Made by a program: the position numbers and the translations under genes
Shown: in pieces, positions 32,846 through 44,929 of the stretch
Numbering within the stretch: position 1 is the first letter of the stretch
How the letters are laid out: each line of letters starts with the position of its first letter
NCBI GenBank assembly: GCA_963965975.1
Contig: OZ014421.1
Span: 1,369,001 to 1,433,000, forward strand
DNA from: Xestospongia bergquistia
Taxonomy: Eukaryota; Porifera; Demospongiae; Haplosclerida; Petrosiidae
DNA length: 64,000 bases
Reading direction: 5' to 3'
Notes under the pieces: generated by a model
What the model saw: the letters and a program-made list of their open reading frames with translations, nothing else
Database searches by the model: none
What the model was told of the DNA's origin: nothing

Positions 32846-35800
32846 ATGAGCTGGTGTCATATCTATTATATAACATCAGTTATACTGTATATCTACAGTG
32901 GATATGTTACTGCTTCTGAGTATTATATCTCTGCAGCTCCTAATGGAGTACCTTGTCCTCGTACTCACCTACTTTGTCACAACCTCTCCTACTATACTGA
33001 TAATTATTCATCATACTTCACTGATGATGCAATCTTTTACTTCCTAGAGGGAACTCATATTCTACAAGATACATTGGAGATCAGTGGTGTAAGTAATATA
33101 ACTTTACAGGGACTGGGTCATATAGAACAAGGCTTCCATGAGACAGTTATGCAATCTACCTCAGTAATAAGGTGTAGCAGTTACAACAGAATTGGTATAC
33201 AGTTTACTAGCAGCAGAGATGTTGTATTGAAATCATTAACAATAGCAAATTGTGGATGGTTAAGTGGGTATACAAATTATGTATGTGCTAGCTTACTCTT
33301 TCACAATACCAATAATGTTACATTGGAATGGTTATCAGTCCAGAATGGTTCTTGTAATGGACTTATTCTTTTCAATGCTTTTGATGTGTTGATCACTAAT
33401 TCCACATTTGCTAATAATGGATTTCCTAATGCTTTAGTAGCCAATGCGTTAATTTATTATAATGAGCAGGCTAAAAGACTGTCCATAATTAATATTGTGA
33501 AATCAAATTTTACATTGGCATTAGGAAGTGGCATGATGTTGGTGTATCATGTTGATAATGAAATTAATGTTGAGGTAATCATTGAAAAAAGTTGTTTTTC
33601 AAATAATAATGGTCAAACTATAGGAGGAATCCTCATCAATTTCAAATATGGAAGTGGTAGTATTGAGTTTACCAATTGCACTATATACAACAATATTGCT
33701 GCTCATTGGGGTGGAGGAGTGACCATTTATTTCGTATATGGAAATGGTATTATTGAGTTTTGTAATTGCATTATATACAACAATACTGCTCCATATGGAG
33801 GAGGAGTTTACATTTATTACCAAAATGGAAATGGTAGTATTGAGTTTAGTAATAGCACTGTATACAATAATACTGCTCAGTATGGAGGAGGAATGTACAG
33901 TTATTTATATAATGGAAGTGGTAGTATTGAGTTTAGTAACTGCAATATTTATAACAATACTGCATACTATGGATCAGGACTGTTCATTATTGCCTTGCAA
34001 TCTACTTCAAAGTTTAGGATTTTTTTTACAAATGCTTCATTTCGTTTCAATAAAGTATCAAAGAAGCTTAATAAATATCAATCTAGTGTGTCATTTATGA
34101 ATATTGAAAATGTTATTTTTGATCAAATTGATATTAGTAATCATAACACAACTGGTTTAGTGAGTATCAATAGTCCAATAATTTTTGATGGACATAGTAC
34201 ATTTGTAAACAATTCTGGCATTTATGGTGGAGGTATTGCTTTATATGGATTCTCCCAATTATTACTAAAGGAGAATACAAAAATATCATTTGTCAATAAT
34301 CATGCTAGTGAGTCAGGTGGAGGAATCTTTGTGTCTCAAGTTGTTGATAGCTTTGACATAACATTTTGTACCTTTAATAATCTTTCTTATTATAATAATG
34401 GTTCTAAGGCAATGTTATATTTTGTCAACAATACAGCTAATATATCTGGTGATGTATTGTACGGAGGTAAAATCATTAAATGCGTGAACTTTGACTTTGA
34501 TCACCAATTTCATTATCCTCAACAAACAGGTCTATCAGCAGTGTCATCAAATCCTATCCAAGTGTGTTTTTGTGAATCAAACATACAAAATTGCTCCATT
34601 AAAATCTTCAATATAACAGCAATACCTGGAATTAATATTAATATATCCCTAGCTGCTGTTGGTAATAAATTTGGCTTAACAAAGGGTGTAATAAAATTGA
34701 CAACATCAGATAATTCATCATCTACTGTACAAACTGACAATACTAGACTCAATGCAACTTGTACCAATGTAACCTTCAAGATAACAGCAAACCCTTCATT
34801 AAACACATCAAAAGTCTATGTAACACTTGAAGGTTTACTCAGTGGACTTTCACCTGATGACTATGCTAAGGTCATTGAAGTTAGCATTGAGTCCTGTCCA
34901 ATTGGGTTTCCATTACTAAATGATGCTTGCAGTTGTAGAGCTGAATTAAATACATCTTCAATAACTTGTGATATTCACTCTCAAATTATAACTAGAGATG
35001 GTGATATGTGGATTGGTTATAAAAATGATTCAGACTGTCTTATTGTTTATCCACACTGCCCCTTTGATTACTGCAACGATGGAAATATTTATTTTAAAAT
35101 GACCTTTCCTGATCCACAGTGTCTTTACAATCGATCTGGCATACTCTGTGGACAATGTAGTGATGGCCTTAGTCTCATGTTAGGTTCCAATCAATGTGGA
35201 CAATGTACTAATAACTACATAGCTCTTATCATTCCATTTGCCTTAGCTGGTATAGCACTGGTAGCTTTTATCATTGCTTTAAACTTAACTGTGTCTGTGG
35301 GTACAATCAATGGACTTATATTCTATGCTAATGTTGTCAAAATATATGAACCTATCTTCTTTCCCAATGGTCCTGTGAAAGTTCTTAGTCAATTCATTTC
35401 CTGGATCAATCTTGATCTGGGTATTGAGACTTGTTTCTTTGATGGTATGGATTCTTGCAGTAAGACATGGCTACAGTTTATCTTTCCAGGCTACGTTTGG
35501 TTTTTACTAATATTTCTTGTAATATCATCACAATATTCCAGCAAAATTGTCCGACTTGTGGGTTCACATGCAGTTCCAGTACTAGCCACTATGATCCTTC
35601 TCTCTTATACCAAACTGATACGTACTGTCTTCCAAGCCCTTTATTTTGTTAATATTCAGTGTAATGGTAATAATAATGTCACATTATTGAGGTGGTACAT
35701 TGATGCTAATGTCCAATATGTAGGAGGTTATTGTCATCTACCATTGCTTCTGTTCTCACTAGCTGTTCTTATTTTACTTATTATTCCATACACCTTCTAC

Positions 35801-36436
35801 CTTCTTACTATACCATTATTTGAAGGACCTTTATCAAAATACATGTGTTACTGCCAAAAGTATATGAAACCTTTCTTTGATGCATATGGAGGTCCATATA
35901 AGGACAAGTGTCGTTTTTGGACTGGATTTTTACTACTTGTTCGTGTTGTCTTAGCACTGGTTGTGTCTCTAGATATTGAGACTACTATAAGTTTGGATGT
36001 CTTAACATCTCTCTTATTTGTTATTATATCAATGTACTTCCTTTTGACAGGAATATATCGACATTTACCTTTGGCTTGTCTAGAGATGTCTTTTTTTCTT
36101 AATCTCATGATTATAGCTTATGTGAATGCACAAACCTACAAAACATCAAATTCAAGGCAAGTGTTAAGTGTTGTTTTAGTATCAGTATCATTTATAGTAT
36201 TCTGTGGTATTATTTTCTATCATGTTTGGGATTATCTGTCTAAATCTTGTTTGAAACAACAGCTTGCAAAAATTAGGAATGTATTTAAGAAGCCTCAATT
36301 AGATCCTATTATTGATGAGGTGGAAGTTCCTTTAATGTGTCCTGGATCCCCAGCTTTAATATGTGAAACTAGTTCAGTGACTGTAGTATCAGTAGTAATG
36401 AGACGAGAATCACTACTGGATGATGAAGATGACTAA
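32846..36436 (+). CDS. Beta-helix/multi-pass membrane receptor gene D, intact (1196 aa)
   Basis: Single uninterrupted exon and the longest family member here. Residues 1-23 are the signal peptide (MSWCHIYYITSVILYIYSG). Residues ~265-380 carry four tandem 29-30-residue rungs (GSIEFSNSTVYNNTAQYGGG type) with N-glycosylation sites. A second beta-helix block follows (FVNNHASESGGGIFV). The stalk has CPIGFPLLNDACSC, CPFDYCND and GILCGQCSDGLSLMLG. About eight membrane helices span residues ~790-1150, then a cytosolic tail with VTVVSVVMRRESLLDDEDD. More rungs than copies B and C (three). Role unknown; a surface receptor or adhesin is inferred from topology. Confidence 0.92.
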   Translation: MSWCHIYYITSVILYIYSGYVTASEYYISAAPNGVPCPRTHLLCHNLSYYTDNYSSYFTDDAIFYFLEGTHILQDTLEISGVSNITLQGLGHIEQGFHETVMQSTSVIRCSSYNRIGIQFTSSRDVVLKSLTIANCGWLSGYTNYVCASLLFHNTNNVTLEWLSVQNGSCNGLILFNAFDVLITNSTFANNGFPNALVANALIYYNEQAKRLSIINIVKSNFTLALGSGMMLVYHVDNEINVEVIIEKSCFSNNNGQTIGGILINFKYGSGSIEFTNCTIYNNIAAHWGGGVTIYFVYGNGIIEFCNCIIYNNTAPYGGGVYIYYQNGNGSIEFSNSTVYNNTAQYGGGMYSYLYNGSGSIEFSNCNIYNNTAYYGSGLFIIALQSTSKFRIFFTNASFRFNKVSKKLNKYQSSVSFMNIENVIFDQIDISNHNTTGLVSINSPIIFDGHSTFVNNSGIYGGGIALYGFSQLLLKENTKISFVNNHASESGGGIFVSQVVDSFDITFCTFNNLSYYNNGSKAMLYFVNNTANISGDVLYGGKIIKCVNFDFDHQFHYPQQTGLSAVSSNPIQVCFCESNIQNCSIKIFNITAIPGININISLAAVGNKFGLTKGVIKLTTSDNSSSTVQTDNTRLNATCTNVTFKITANPSLNTSKVYVTLEGLLSGLSPDDYAKVIEVSIESCPIGFPLLNDACSCRAELNTSSITCDIHSQIITRDGDMWIGYKNDSDCLIVYPHCPFDYCNDGNIYFKMTFPDPQCLYNRSGILCGQCSDGLSLMLGSNQCGQCTNNYIALIIPFALAGIALVAFIIALNLTVSVGTINGLIFYANVVKIYEPIFFPNGPVKVLSQFISWINLDLGIETCFFDGMDSCSKTWLQFIFPGYVWFLLIFLVISSQYSSKIVRLVGSHAVPVLATMILLSYTKLIRTVFQALYFVNIQCNGNNNVTLLRWYIDANVQYVGGYCHLPLLLFSLAVLILLIIPYTFYLLTIPLFEGPLSKYMCYCQKYMKPFFDAYGGPYKDKCRFWTGFLLLVRVVLALVVSLDIETTISLDVLTSLLFVIISMYFLLTGIYRHLPLACLEMSFFLNLMIIAYVNAQTYKTSNSRQVLSVVLVSVSFIVFCGIIFYHVWDYLSKSCLKQQLAKIRNVFKKPQLDPIIDEVEVPLMCPGSPALICETSSVTVVSVVMRRESLLDDEDD
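33650..33980 (+). repeat. Tandem 87-90-bp beta-helix repeats in gene D
   Basis: Repeat starts 'ggaa(g/a)tggta' occur at 33650, 33740, 33827 and 33914, giving periods of 90, 87 and 87 bp. Each encodes one rung with the pattern G-x-G-x-I-E-F-x-N-x-x-x-Y-N-N. Unit number differs among family members, consistent with unequal exchange. Confidence 0.9.
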
Positions 36437-37529
36437 TGCTTGATTTCTTACCATATAATACAATTGTTTTAATTCTATCTCATAAAACTGATTATGTTTG
36501 ATTTATGTAACCTTATTTTTGATATGTAGTTAACAGCAATAGCAGTATGTAATGTAAATTATAATATCATAGAAGTGTGTTATTATGTACTACTAAATAT
36601 ACTGTACATTTTTGTTACTGTTGTCATTTTGTTATTGAGTATTAATTATAAAAGTACATTTTATATTATAACTAACTCTGTTATAAGTACAAGTACTATC
36701 TTGTTACATATCTGCTAATAGTAATTAACAACTAGTGTACTGGTCACTTCTTTTATTCTACTCTACATAATATGCAATATCATAGAAAACTGTGACAATG
36801 TTTTTTTAATTAGCATTGTGGTATTATTTTTATTAATGAGTATTAACAGGAGCCCACAGGCTCACAAAGGAGGAAGGAGCGTTTGACTATGTATTGGAGC
36901 AATTAGCATAAACACCTTTTGTAAATGACCATATAAGGAATATGTAATTATATTAATAGAGAATAGAAGGTTTAACGATATTTTAACCAAAGTTTTGTAT
37001 TTTAACCCTTTTATGACTTTCATATTGAGCAGTGCACTGAATTGTTATTTGATATAGGAACATCATTAGTATATACTAATTATGAATTATTAGCAAGGGA
37101 GTAAAAAAATGTCACAAATATAGAATAGCCATGTAAAGGAAATATTAAATTTGGAGCATGGTCTTAAGTCAAAACTTAAGAATTGGTTTACACTACAAAA
37201 TCACTTGAAATTTTTTAAGGAGTTAGCTATATAGGTCATTGTTAAGTGACAGTAGTACTACTGCTCTCAAATGTTGCATTACATTTTAGAAAATGCTCTA
37301 ATAATACCCTTTCTTTTAGTGGTACATGTACATATAAATTAATAAGCCTTTTTAATTTTTGTCACGCTTTGAAAACCTTTCAAAGCACAATAAATTACTC
37401 TAATTAACAGGGAGCTATATAGCTGACTTCCAAAAATTCAAGTAATTTCGTTATTAATGATGTTGGGTCATTCTTTAATTCAGACCATGGAGTATATAGT
37501 TCATGGTCTTGGGTCACTGAATTAGTTTC
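36437..37529. other. 3' flank of gene D
   Basis: Shared with the 3' flanks of the other family members; 36840-36900 has the 'aggagcccacaggctcac' word found, inverted, at about 43195-43220. 37141-37240 is the reverse complement of 42594-42660. 37210-37430 repeats the 5' flank of D. No gene is seen. Confidence 0.6.
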
Positions 37530-38265
37530 ACATGCAGTTCCAGTACTAGCCACTATGATCCTTCTCTCTTATACCAAACTGATATGTACTGTCTTCCAAG
37601 CCCTTTATTTGTCAATATTCAGTGTAATGGTAATAATAATTTGACATTATTGAGGTGGTACATTGATGCTAATGTCCAATATGTAGGAAGTTGTCGTTAT
37701 TTACGATTGTTCCTGTTCTCACTGGTTGTACTCATTTTACTGATTGTTCCATATACCATCTACCTTCTTACTATATCATTATTTGAAGGACATGTGTTGT
37801 TGCCAAAAGTATATGAGACCCTTCATTGATACATATGGAGGTTTATATAAGTCATAGTCAATTTTTGGCTGTTTTTTTACTACTTGTTCATGTTGTGTTA
37901 GCACTGGTTATGTCTCTAGATACCGAGGTTACTATAAGTTTGGATGTGTTAACATCTCCTTTATTTCTTATTTTATCAATGTACTTCCTTTTGAGAGGAC
38001 TATATCGACATTTACCTTTGGCTTGTGTAGAGATGTCCTTTTTTCTGAATCTCAAGTTCATGGCTTATTTGAATGCACAAATCTACAAAACATCAAAGTA
38101 AAGGCAAGTGTTAAGTGTTGCTTTATATTAGTTATGATAGTATTTGTAGTAGTCTGTTGTATTGTTCTCTATCATGTCTGGGATAGCTTGTCTAAATCTT
38201 GTTTAAAGCAACCATTTGCAAAAATTATGAGAATATTCAAGAAAGTATCCACCGATTATATTTAA
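37530..38265 (+). pseudogene. Beta-helix receptor copy E, C-terminal membrane-domain relic
   Basis: Only the last five or six membrane segments remain. It begins at SHAVPVLATMILLSYTKLI and runs through NVQYVGSC, LALVMSL, RHLPLACVEMSFFLNL and FYHVWDSLSKSCLKQ-like sequence in three different frames (37584, 37826 and 38023 onward). It lacks the acidic C-terminus. No ectodomain or promoter is present. Confidence 0.85.
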
Positions 38266-40339
38266 AAATAATGCAGTAATTACCAGTTCATTTCAAATAA
38301 CTATTCTTAAAGAAAATAATGCACATTAGTTAGTATGGGAACAAATGTTACATGAACTTTAATTCTTATGTCTCATGAACCACTCCCTTTTTCTTTACAA
38401 ATAATGGAGTGTCTAGTCTTATAATTTTAACATAATATTTGTATAATAGAATATTTATATCAGTTGTCACTATCGTTTCTAATATCTGCTAATCATGTCA
38501 GGTTACTTCAGTATTGTGTAGTTAGCTCTTCCCATAACTTCTGATGACACTTTTGACTTTAATCATTACTACTGGTAGTGGTACTAATATACTTCTTAAA
38601 AAATATACAAGTAAATTATTGATACATAGTTACTGACTAACACCATTTATTGTGGACTTACAAGGACAAACCCATTCACTATATAGCTAATATTATAGTT
38701 ACTATAGACCACACAAATGATGTCATAATTACAGTAACTTAATTTGTGGTTACTAGAATTCTTATGAAATTATCAAAGCCACTAGTAGACTACTGATGGT
38801 TTAGTTGATATGTTTTGAAGGTTTTCTTTTAACATAACCATTAACCATAGAGTTATGATAGCAACTAATTTCTGATAGATTCTATTTCATATGATTCTAA
38901 TAATAGGTATTACTTATAAACTCTCATTCTCTTTATTGTTACTAATGTATTTAGAACACTGAGAATCTATATTTCAGAAAAAATATTATGCTACAATAAT
39001 TCAAATGGTCTTTTGTCAATATAACTAATCTAGTTCTTTCTCATGATGGAGGCTGTTTATGTTGTTCTGATACTGGAAGAGGTAGTTATGGTGTGAGAAC
39101 TGGGAGGTAGACACTCTTATAAAGACGATGATATGTCTTGTCTTTGTTCATGGGGAATAACAAAACAAATCATAAAAACATGAGTTACTTTATACTTCTA
39201 AAGTTATTTTTTGTTTATTAAGTACTAGTTAAATTAAGAACTACTATTTATGGATTTTTAACCAATTCTGAATGAAAATTAAGCAATGATATAAATTTTA
39301 TATTTAGTAGTTTTTTGACTTTGTTTATAACAAAATTGGAATGGCTAGGACTCTCATAGAATTTTAATCAAAAGTACTTAATGTATTTAGTTACATTTTG
39401 TCACTGTGTTGTACTAGTTGTGGAAGTCTAGACTTAAGAGTTAAATAAATGACACACCCACATATTGACAGTCTTCTCACATGTACCTTTCATTATTGGT
39501 AAAGTCATCTGTATCATCTCTCTTAAAGTCATCAGATACATAAGTAAGCTCTGGATATGAGATATGTATCTGGTGTCCATTTATCTGAGAATAACAAGTC
39601 TTGAAGATCAGCTATTAATTAATTTAACTAGAGGACCAAATAAAAGAAAAAACAAACTTGAATGAGTCATGTTTACATGTACAGAAATAGATGAATGAAA
39701 CTTTACAAATGGATTCATGGATAAATCAATGGATGAATAAATAGACATAATATCAGTGGACATAATGATCACGGGAACTCCAGGGAGAGGTGAAGGAAAT
39801 TAATTTATGACGTCATAATCGTGCAAAATTTTATAAAATGTACAAAATTAGGTAGGCAAATACAAAAGATCATCATGCAATACTTAAATATTATATTTAT
39901 GGATATTATCTGAGAGAGCTCATCACGTGCTATCATTTAGTGCAAAAATCTTAAGGATATAATGTAAGAAACGGAAGTTACATCACCATGTAGATTTTGG
40001 AAGTGCATGCGTGGGTGCACTATAGCACTCACTATATAGCTAATATATAATTACAAAATTTGACCACACAAATGATGTCATAATTGCAATAACTTAATTT
40101 GTTATTAATAGAATTCTTATAAAATTACTAGTGTACTACTAATGTTTAGGTAATAAGTTTTGAAGGATTTCTTCTAATATGACCATTAACTTAATTAACA
40201 ACTGAACTATAAATGCATAATTATCAGACCATATATGTATTGTAGTTTACATACTACATAAATGTTTTTGTTTGCTCATCAGTTTGACATTAATTCTCTA
40301 TTGTTCATCTGATCTTTCACTGTCAAATCTGCAGTCAGC
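38266..40339. other. Spacer before gene F: split 5' flank with an insert
   Basis: 38266-38890 and 40010-40340 together match the 5' flank of gene D, so about 38890-40010 is an insertion. The insert contains possible decayed exons of another gene on the minus strand (see 39040-39585). The TATAAAAGGCTGCA motif is not present before F. Confidence 0.55.
39040..39585 (-). pseudogene. Possible two-exon gene fragment, unidentified
   Basis: Minus strand: a spliceable open segment 39585-39488 ('cag|ATAAATGG ... GAAAG|gtacat') encodes HISYPELTYVSDDFKRDDTD. A second segment near 39130-39040 encodes a Pro-rich end (PLPVSEQHKQPPS, stop) with one internal TAA. No family is recognised. It may be chance; the open frame and splice signals are the only support. 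Confidence 0.3.
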
Positions 40340-42597
40340 ATGAGCTGGTGTCATATCTATTATATAACATCAGTTATACTGTATATCTACAGTGGATATG
40401 TTACTGCTTCTGAGTATTTTGTCTCTGCAGCTCCTAATGGAGTACCTTGTCCTCATACTCACCTACCTTGTCACAAACTCTCCCACTATACTGATGACTA
40501 TACATCTTACTTCACTGATGACACAATTTTTTACTTCCTAGAGGGAACTCATATTCTACAAGATACGTTGGAGATTAGTGGTGTAATTAATATAACTTTA
40601 CAGGGACTGGGTCATATAGAACAAGGCTTCCATGAGACAGTTATGCAATCTACCTCAGTAATAAGGTGTAGTGGTTACACTGATATTTATATACTATTTA
40701 CTAATAGCACAGATGTTGTATTGAATTCGTTAACAATAGCAAGCTATGGATTTAATTTAAATTCAAGTGATATTGATAGCTTATACTTTCTTGACAGCAA
40801 TAATGTCACATTGGAATGGGTATCAGTCCAGAATGGTTCTGGTAATGGACTCGTTCTTTACAATACTTTTGATGTGTTAATCACTAATTCCACATTTGCT
40901 AATAATAGAAAACCTAATTATTTATTATCCAATGCATTAATTTACTTTGATGAACAGGCAAAAAGAGTCTCCAGAATTAATATTGCAAAATCAAATTTTA
41001 CACTGGGCTTAGGAATGGGCATGACTTTGTGGTATGATAGTGATAATGAAGTTGTGGTAAACATTGAAAATAGTGAGTTTTCACATAATAATTGTCAGTT
41101 TGGAGGAGGAATGTTCATTCATTTCAATAATGGAAATGGTAGTATTGAGTTTAGTAATAGCACTATATACAACAATACTGCTCAGTATGGAGGAGGAGTG
41201 TACATAAATTTATACAATGGAAGTGGTAGTATTGAGTTTAGTAACTGCAATATTTATAACAATACTGCATACTATGGATCAGGAGTGTTGTTTATTACTT
41301 TACTATCTGCTTCAAAGGTTAGGGTTTTTTTACAAATGTTTCATTTCATTTCAATAAAGTATCAAAGATGCTGAACAAATATCAATCTGCTGTGTTACTT
41401 ATGAATATTGAAAATGTTCTTTTGACCAAATTGATATTAGTAACCATAACACAAGTGGTTTAGTGAGTATCAATAGTCCAATAATGTTTGATGGACATAG
41501 TACATTTGTAAACAATTGTGGCATTTATGGTGGAGGCATTGCTTTATATGGACTCTCCCAAATATTGCTAAATCAGAACACAAACATATCATTTGTCAAT
41601 AATCATGCTAGTGAGTCAGGTGGTGGAATCTTTGTATCAAAAGTTGTTAATAGCATTGACTTAGCATTTTGTACCTTTAATAATCTTTTTTATTATAATA
41701 ATGGCTCTAAGGCAATATTATATTTCGTCAACAATACAGCTGATATATCTGGTGATGTATTGTATGGAGGTGAAATCTTTTTTAACTGTTGAACTTTGAT
41801 TTTGATCACCAATTTCATTATCCTCAACAAACAGGTCTATCAGTAGTGTCATCAAATCCTATCCAAGTGTGTTTTTGTGAATCAAAGATACAAAATTGCT
41901 CTATTACAATTTTCAATATAACAGCAATACCTGGAATTAATGTCAATATATCACTAGCTACTGTTGGTAATAAAGATGGCTTAAGGGTGTGATCAAATTG
42001 AAAACATTTGATAATTCATCATCTACTGTACAAACAGACAATAATAGACTAAATGCAACTTGCACCAATGTAACCTTCAAGATAACAGCAAACCCTTCAT
42101 TGAACACATCGTATATCATTGTAACATTTGAAGACTTACTCAGTGAACTTTCACCTGATGACTATGCTAAAGTCATTGAAGTTAGCATTGAGTCCTGTCC
42201 AATTGGGTTTCCATTACTAAATGATGCTTGCAGTTGTAGAGCTGAATTAAATACATCTTCAATAACTTGTGATATTAACACTCAAATTATAACTAGAAAT
42301 GGTGATGTGTGGATTGGCTATAAAAATGACTCAGACTGTCTTATTGTTTATCCACACTGCCCCTTTGATTACTGCAATGATGGAAATATTTATTTTAAAA
42401 TGACCTTTCCTGATCCACAGTGTCTTTACAATCGATCTGGCATACTCTGTGGACAATCTAGTGATGGCCTTAGTCTCATGTTAGGTTCCAATCAATGTGG
42501 ACAATGTACTAATACCTACATAGCTCTTATCATTCCATTTGCTTTTGCTGGTATAGCCCTGGTAGCTTTTATCATTACTTTAAACTTAACTGTATAG
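40340..42597 (+). pseudogene. Beta-helix receptor copy F, N-terminal two thirds, multiply frameshifted
   Basis: Starts with the family leader (MSWCHIYYITS) and reads 344 codons to 41374, then continues in other frames at 41463, 41789 and 41989. Breaks coincide with short T-runs (about 41325-41332 and 41420-41427) and a small deletion near 41985. One stalk cysteine is lost (CGQSSDG for CGQCSDG). Homology ends at 42590, inside the first membrane helix (ITLNLTV then stop), where inverted 3'-flank sequence begins. The missing C-terminus lies downstream in opposite orientation. Confidence 0.9.
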
Positions 42598-43605
42598 CTA
42601 ACTCCTTAACAAATTTCAAGTGATTTTGTAATGTAAACCAATTCTTAAGTTTTGACTTCAAAGCCTGCATATCTGGGCATGGCTTTAATCCTTACAAGGT
42701 GTTTTTATAGCATGCAACACCTACAACTGTCACATGTGTGCATTTTTTCCAACATTCCAGTAGTGAAATTTGGTCTTTTTAAGGAAGAACATTCCTGATG
42801 TCCAATGATGTTATAGAAATAAAAAGGAAATTAAGAGTAATGATGTAAATTAATGTAAACTAAGAATGTTTGCTGTTAACTTACACTTTAGACTTTGAAA
42901 ACAACGGCTTCTTTCAAACAACTTCATCAAGACAGTCTTTTAAAAATTTAGTCACAGAATAAAAATAAAATAAAAATAAGATTATTTTTATATACTTTGT
43001 GTCGTGACATGAATTATATTACTGTCTTCTAGCTCAGAATTTGCTTCATCAAGTTTAAGTATACGGAACACATTTTTTTCTTCATCATTATTTTCATACT
43101 AATTCATAATGTTTCCGTATACTTCCGGAAAAGTAAACGGTTGTGGCAATTTACAAAAGATGATATCTGCAATAAAACGTTGTACACTCATTCCTCCTTT
43201 TGAGTCTGTAGGCTCCTGTTAATATTCATTAATAAAAGTAATACTGCAATGCTAATTAATACAATTTTTTATGATAACATATATATTATGTAGAGTAGAG
43301 TATAAGGTGACCAGTACACTAGTTGTAACTGTACTGTCAACTGATATGTCACTAGATAGTACTTGTACTTATAACAGTATAAGAGTTAGTTATAATGTAA
43401 AATGTACCTTTATAATTAATACTAAATAACAAAAATAACAATAGCAATATTATGTTTAGTAGTATGTAACAACACACTTCCATGATGTTATAATTTACAT
43501 TACAAACTGCTAATACTGTTAACTACATATCAAAAATAAGGTTGCATAAATCAAACAAAATCAGTTTTATGAGTAGAATTCAAACAATTGTATTATATGT
43601 TAGCA
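42598..43605 (-). other. Inverted 3' flank of a beta-helix gene
   Basis: Reads in reverse complement like the flank after gene D: 42594-42660 against 37141-37240, and 43195-43260 against 36840-36900. It belongs to the C-terminal fragment at 43606-44152. A short hairpin repeat lies at 43057-43125. Confidence 0.7.
43057..43125. repeat. Short hairpin repeat, copy 2
   Basis: Inverted ends AAGTATACGGAA and TTCCGTATACTT enclose ~45 bp. It is related in reverse complement to 20131-20196. Probably a miniature transposon. Confidence 0.55.
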
Positions 43606-44152
43606 TTAGTCATCTTCATCATCCAGTAGTGATTCTCGTCTCATTACTACTGATACCACAGTCACTGAACTAGTTTCACATATTAAAGCAGGGGATCCAG
43701 GACACATTAAAGGAACTTCTGCTTCTTCAGTAATAGGATCTGGTGGAGGCTTCTTAAATAAACTCATAATTTTTGCAAACGGTCGTTTCAAACAAGATTT
43801 AGACAGATGATCCCAAACATGATAGAAGATAATACCACAGAATACTATAAATGATACTGATACTAAAACAACACTTAACACTTGCCTTGACTTTGATGTT
43901 TTGTAGGTTTGTGCATTCACATAAGCTATAATCATGAGATTAAGGAAAAAAGACATCTCTAGACAAGCCAAAAGTAAATGTCGATATATCCCTGTCAAAA
44001 GGAAGTACATTGACATAATAACAAATAAGAGAGATGTTAACACATCCTAACTTATAGTAGTCTCAATTTCTAGAGACACAACTAGTGCTAAGACAACACG
44101 AACAAGTAGTAAAAATCCAGTCCAAAAACGACACTTGTCCTTATATGGACCT
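43606..44152 (-). pseudogene. Beta-helix receptor C-terminal fragment, inverted relative to F
   Basis: Minus strand from GPYKDKCRFWTG (about 44150) through the last three membrane segments to MRRESLLDDEDD and the stop at 43606. A TTG-to-TAG-type nonsense codon near 44048 interrupts the line before DVLTSLLF. The sequence joins CDK1-flank DNA abruptly at about 44153. It is most simply the displaced tail of copy F. Confidence 0.85.
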
Positions 44153-44309
44153 CAACATAAATCAACTTACAAGTTCCATCATCAAACAAGTAATCTTAGA
44201 CTATACAAGTTATTTTATTTATTATAGTTTATTCCATTCAGATGTATTAGTGTGTGTTAATACAGTATACAGTTAATGATATATAAAATATTAATGTTAT
44301 AATATGTTC

Positions 44310-44749
44310 TTAAGACTGTACTGTATCAGGTAGACCTGACTTGTCTAAATCACTGAAATAAGGATGTTGTATAGCAGTCTTTGCTGACATTCTCTTCCCT
44401 AAGATTATAAACCAACATTTGCTGATATTAAAGACACTAGAATTAAAAAGGATCATTGAACAATAACTTACCATTAACAGGTCACAACCTGCTGCATCAA
44501 GTCGAGGACAAACTTGTTTTATTGTCTTTCCAATCCATTTAGGGAAATTTGGTTTAAAATTTGGTAGTTCAGTTACATTAGACCATGTTGTATCATTAGG
44601 TGTACCCAAAATCCTACAGTGGAACTAGTTAAACCAGTTTATAAAACCTGTTTGATAAACCTGAAAATTTGGAAGAGTTGATCAATTTCAGAGTCTCCTT
44701 GAAACAGAGGTTTTTTATTAGACATTTAGCAAATATACAAGCTATACTA
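44310..44749 (-). pseudogene. cdk1: CDK1-like 3' fragment, copy 1
   Basis: Minus strand. Last exon encodes [23 protein letters not shown] and ends in TAA at 44310. The preceding exon encodes LGTPNDTTW, FPKWIGKTIKQVCPRLDAAG with a good donor. Upstream is a piece of the [12 protein letters not shown] exon carrying a one-base deletion. These are the CDK1 C-lobe blocks (LGTPN, FPKW, HPYF). The kinase core is absent. Confidence 0.85.
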
Positions 44750-44929
44750 ATGACATTGTCCTAAAGAAGTACAGTGTGACAGTCTGAGATCACCATATTT
44801 TAATACTGATCCTATCACTAAACCTTAAACATTAAGCATGTGGCTTAAGGTTCAGACTGTCACACTAGACTTCCATAGTGTCCATTATAGAGATGTTCCA
44901 TTTAAGTATGATCTTATATCTTCTAATAG

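Noticed and set aside
33650-33980. Regular 87-90-bp repeats that could suggest a CRISPR or satellite array
   Set aside because: The repeats are in frame within a long ORF, encode beta-helix rungs, and have no unique spacers.
35848-36108. Antisense ORFs conserved in several receptor copies
   Set aside because: They mirror the conserved membrane-domain codons of the sense gene and have no promoter or start of their own.
44163-44300. Short plus-strand ORF downstream of the receptor fragment
   Set aside because: It is the 3' flank of the CDK1 fragment, also present near 49425-49560 without an ORF.
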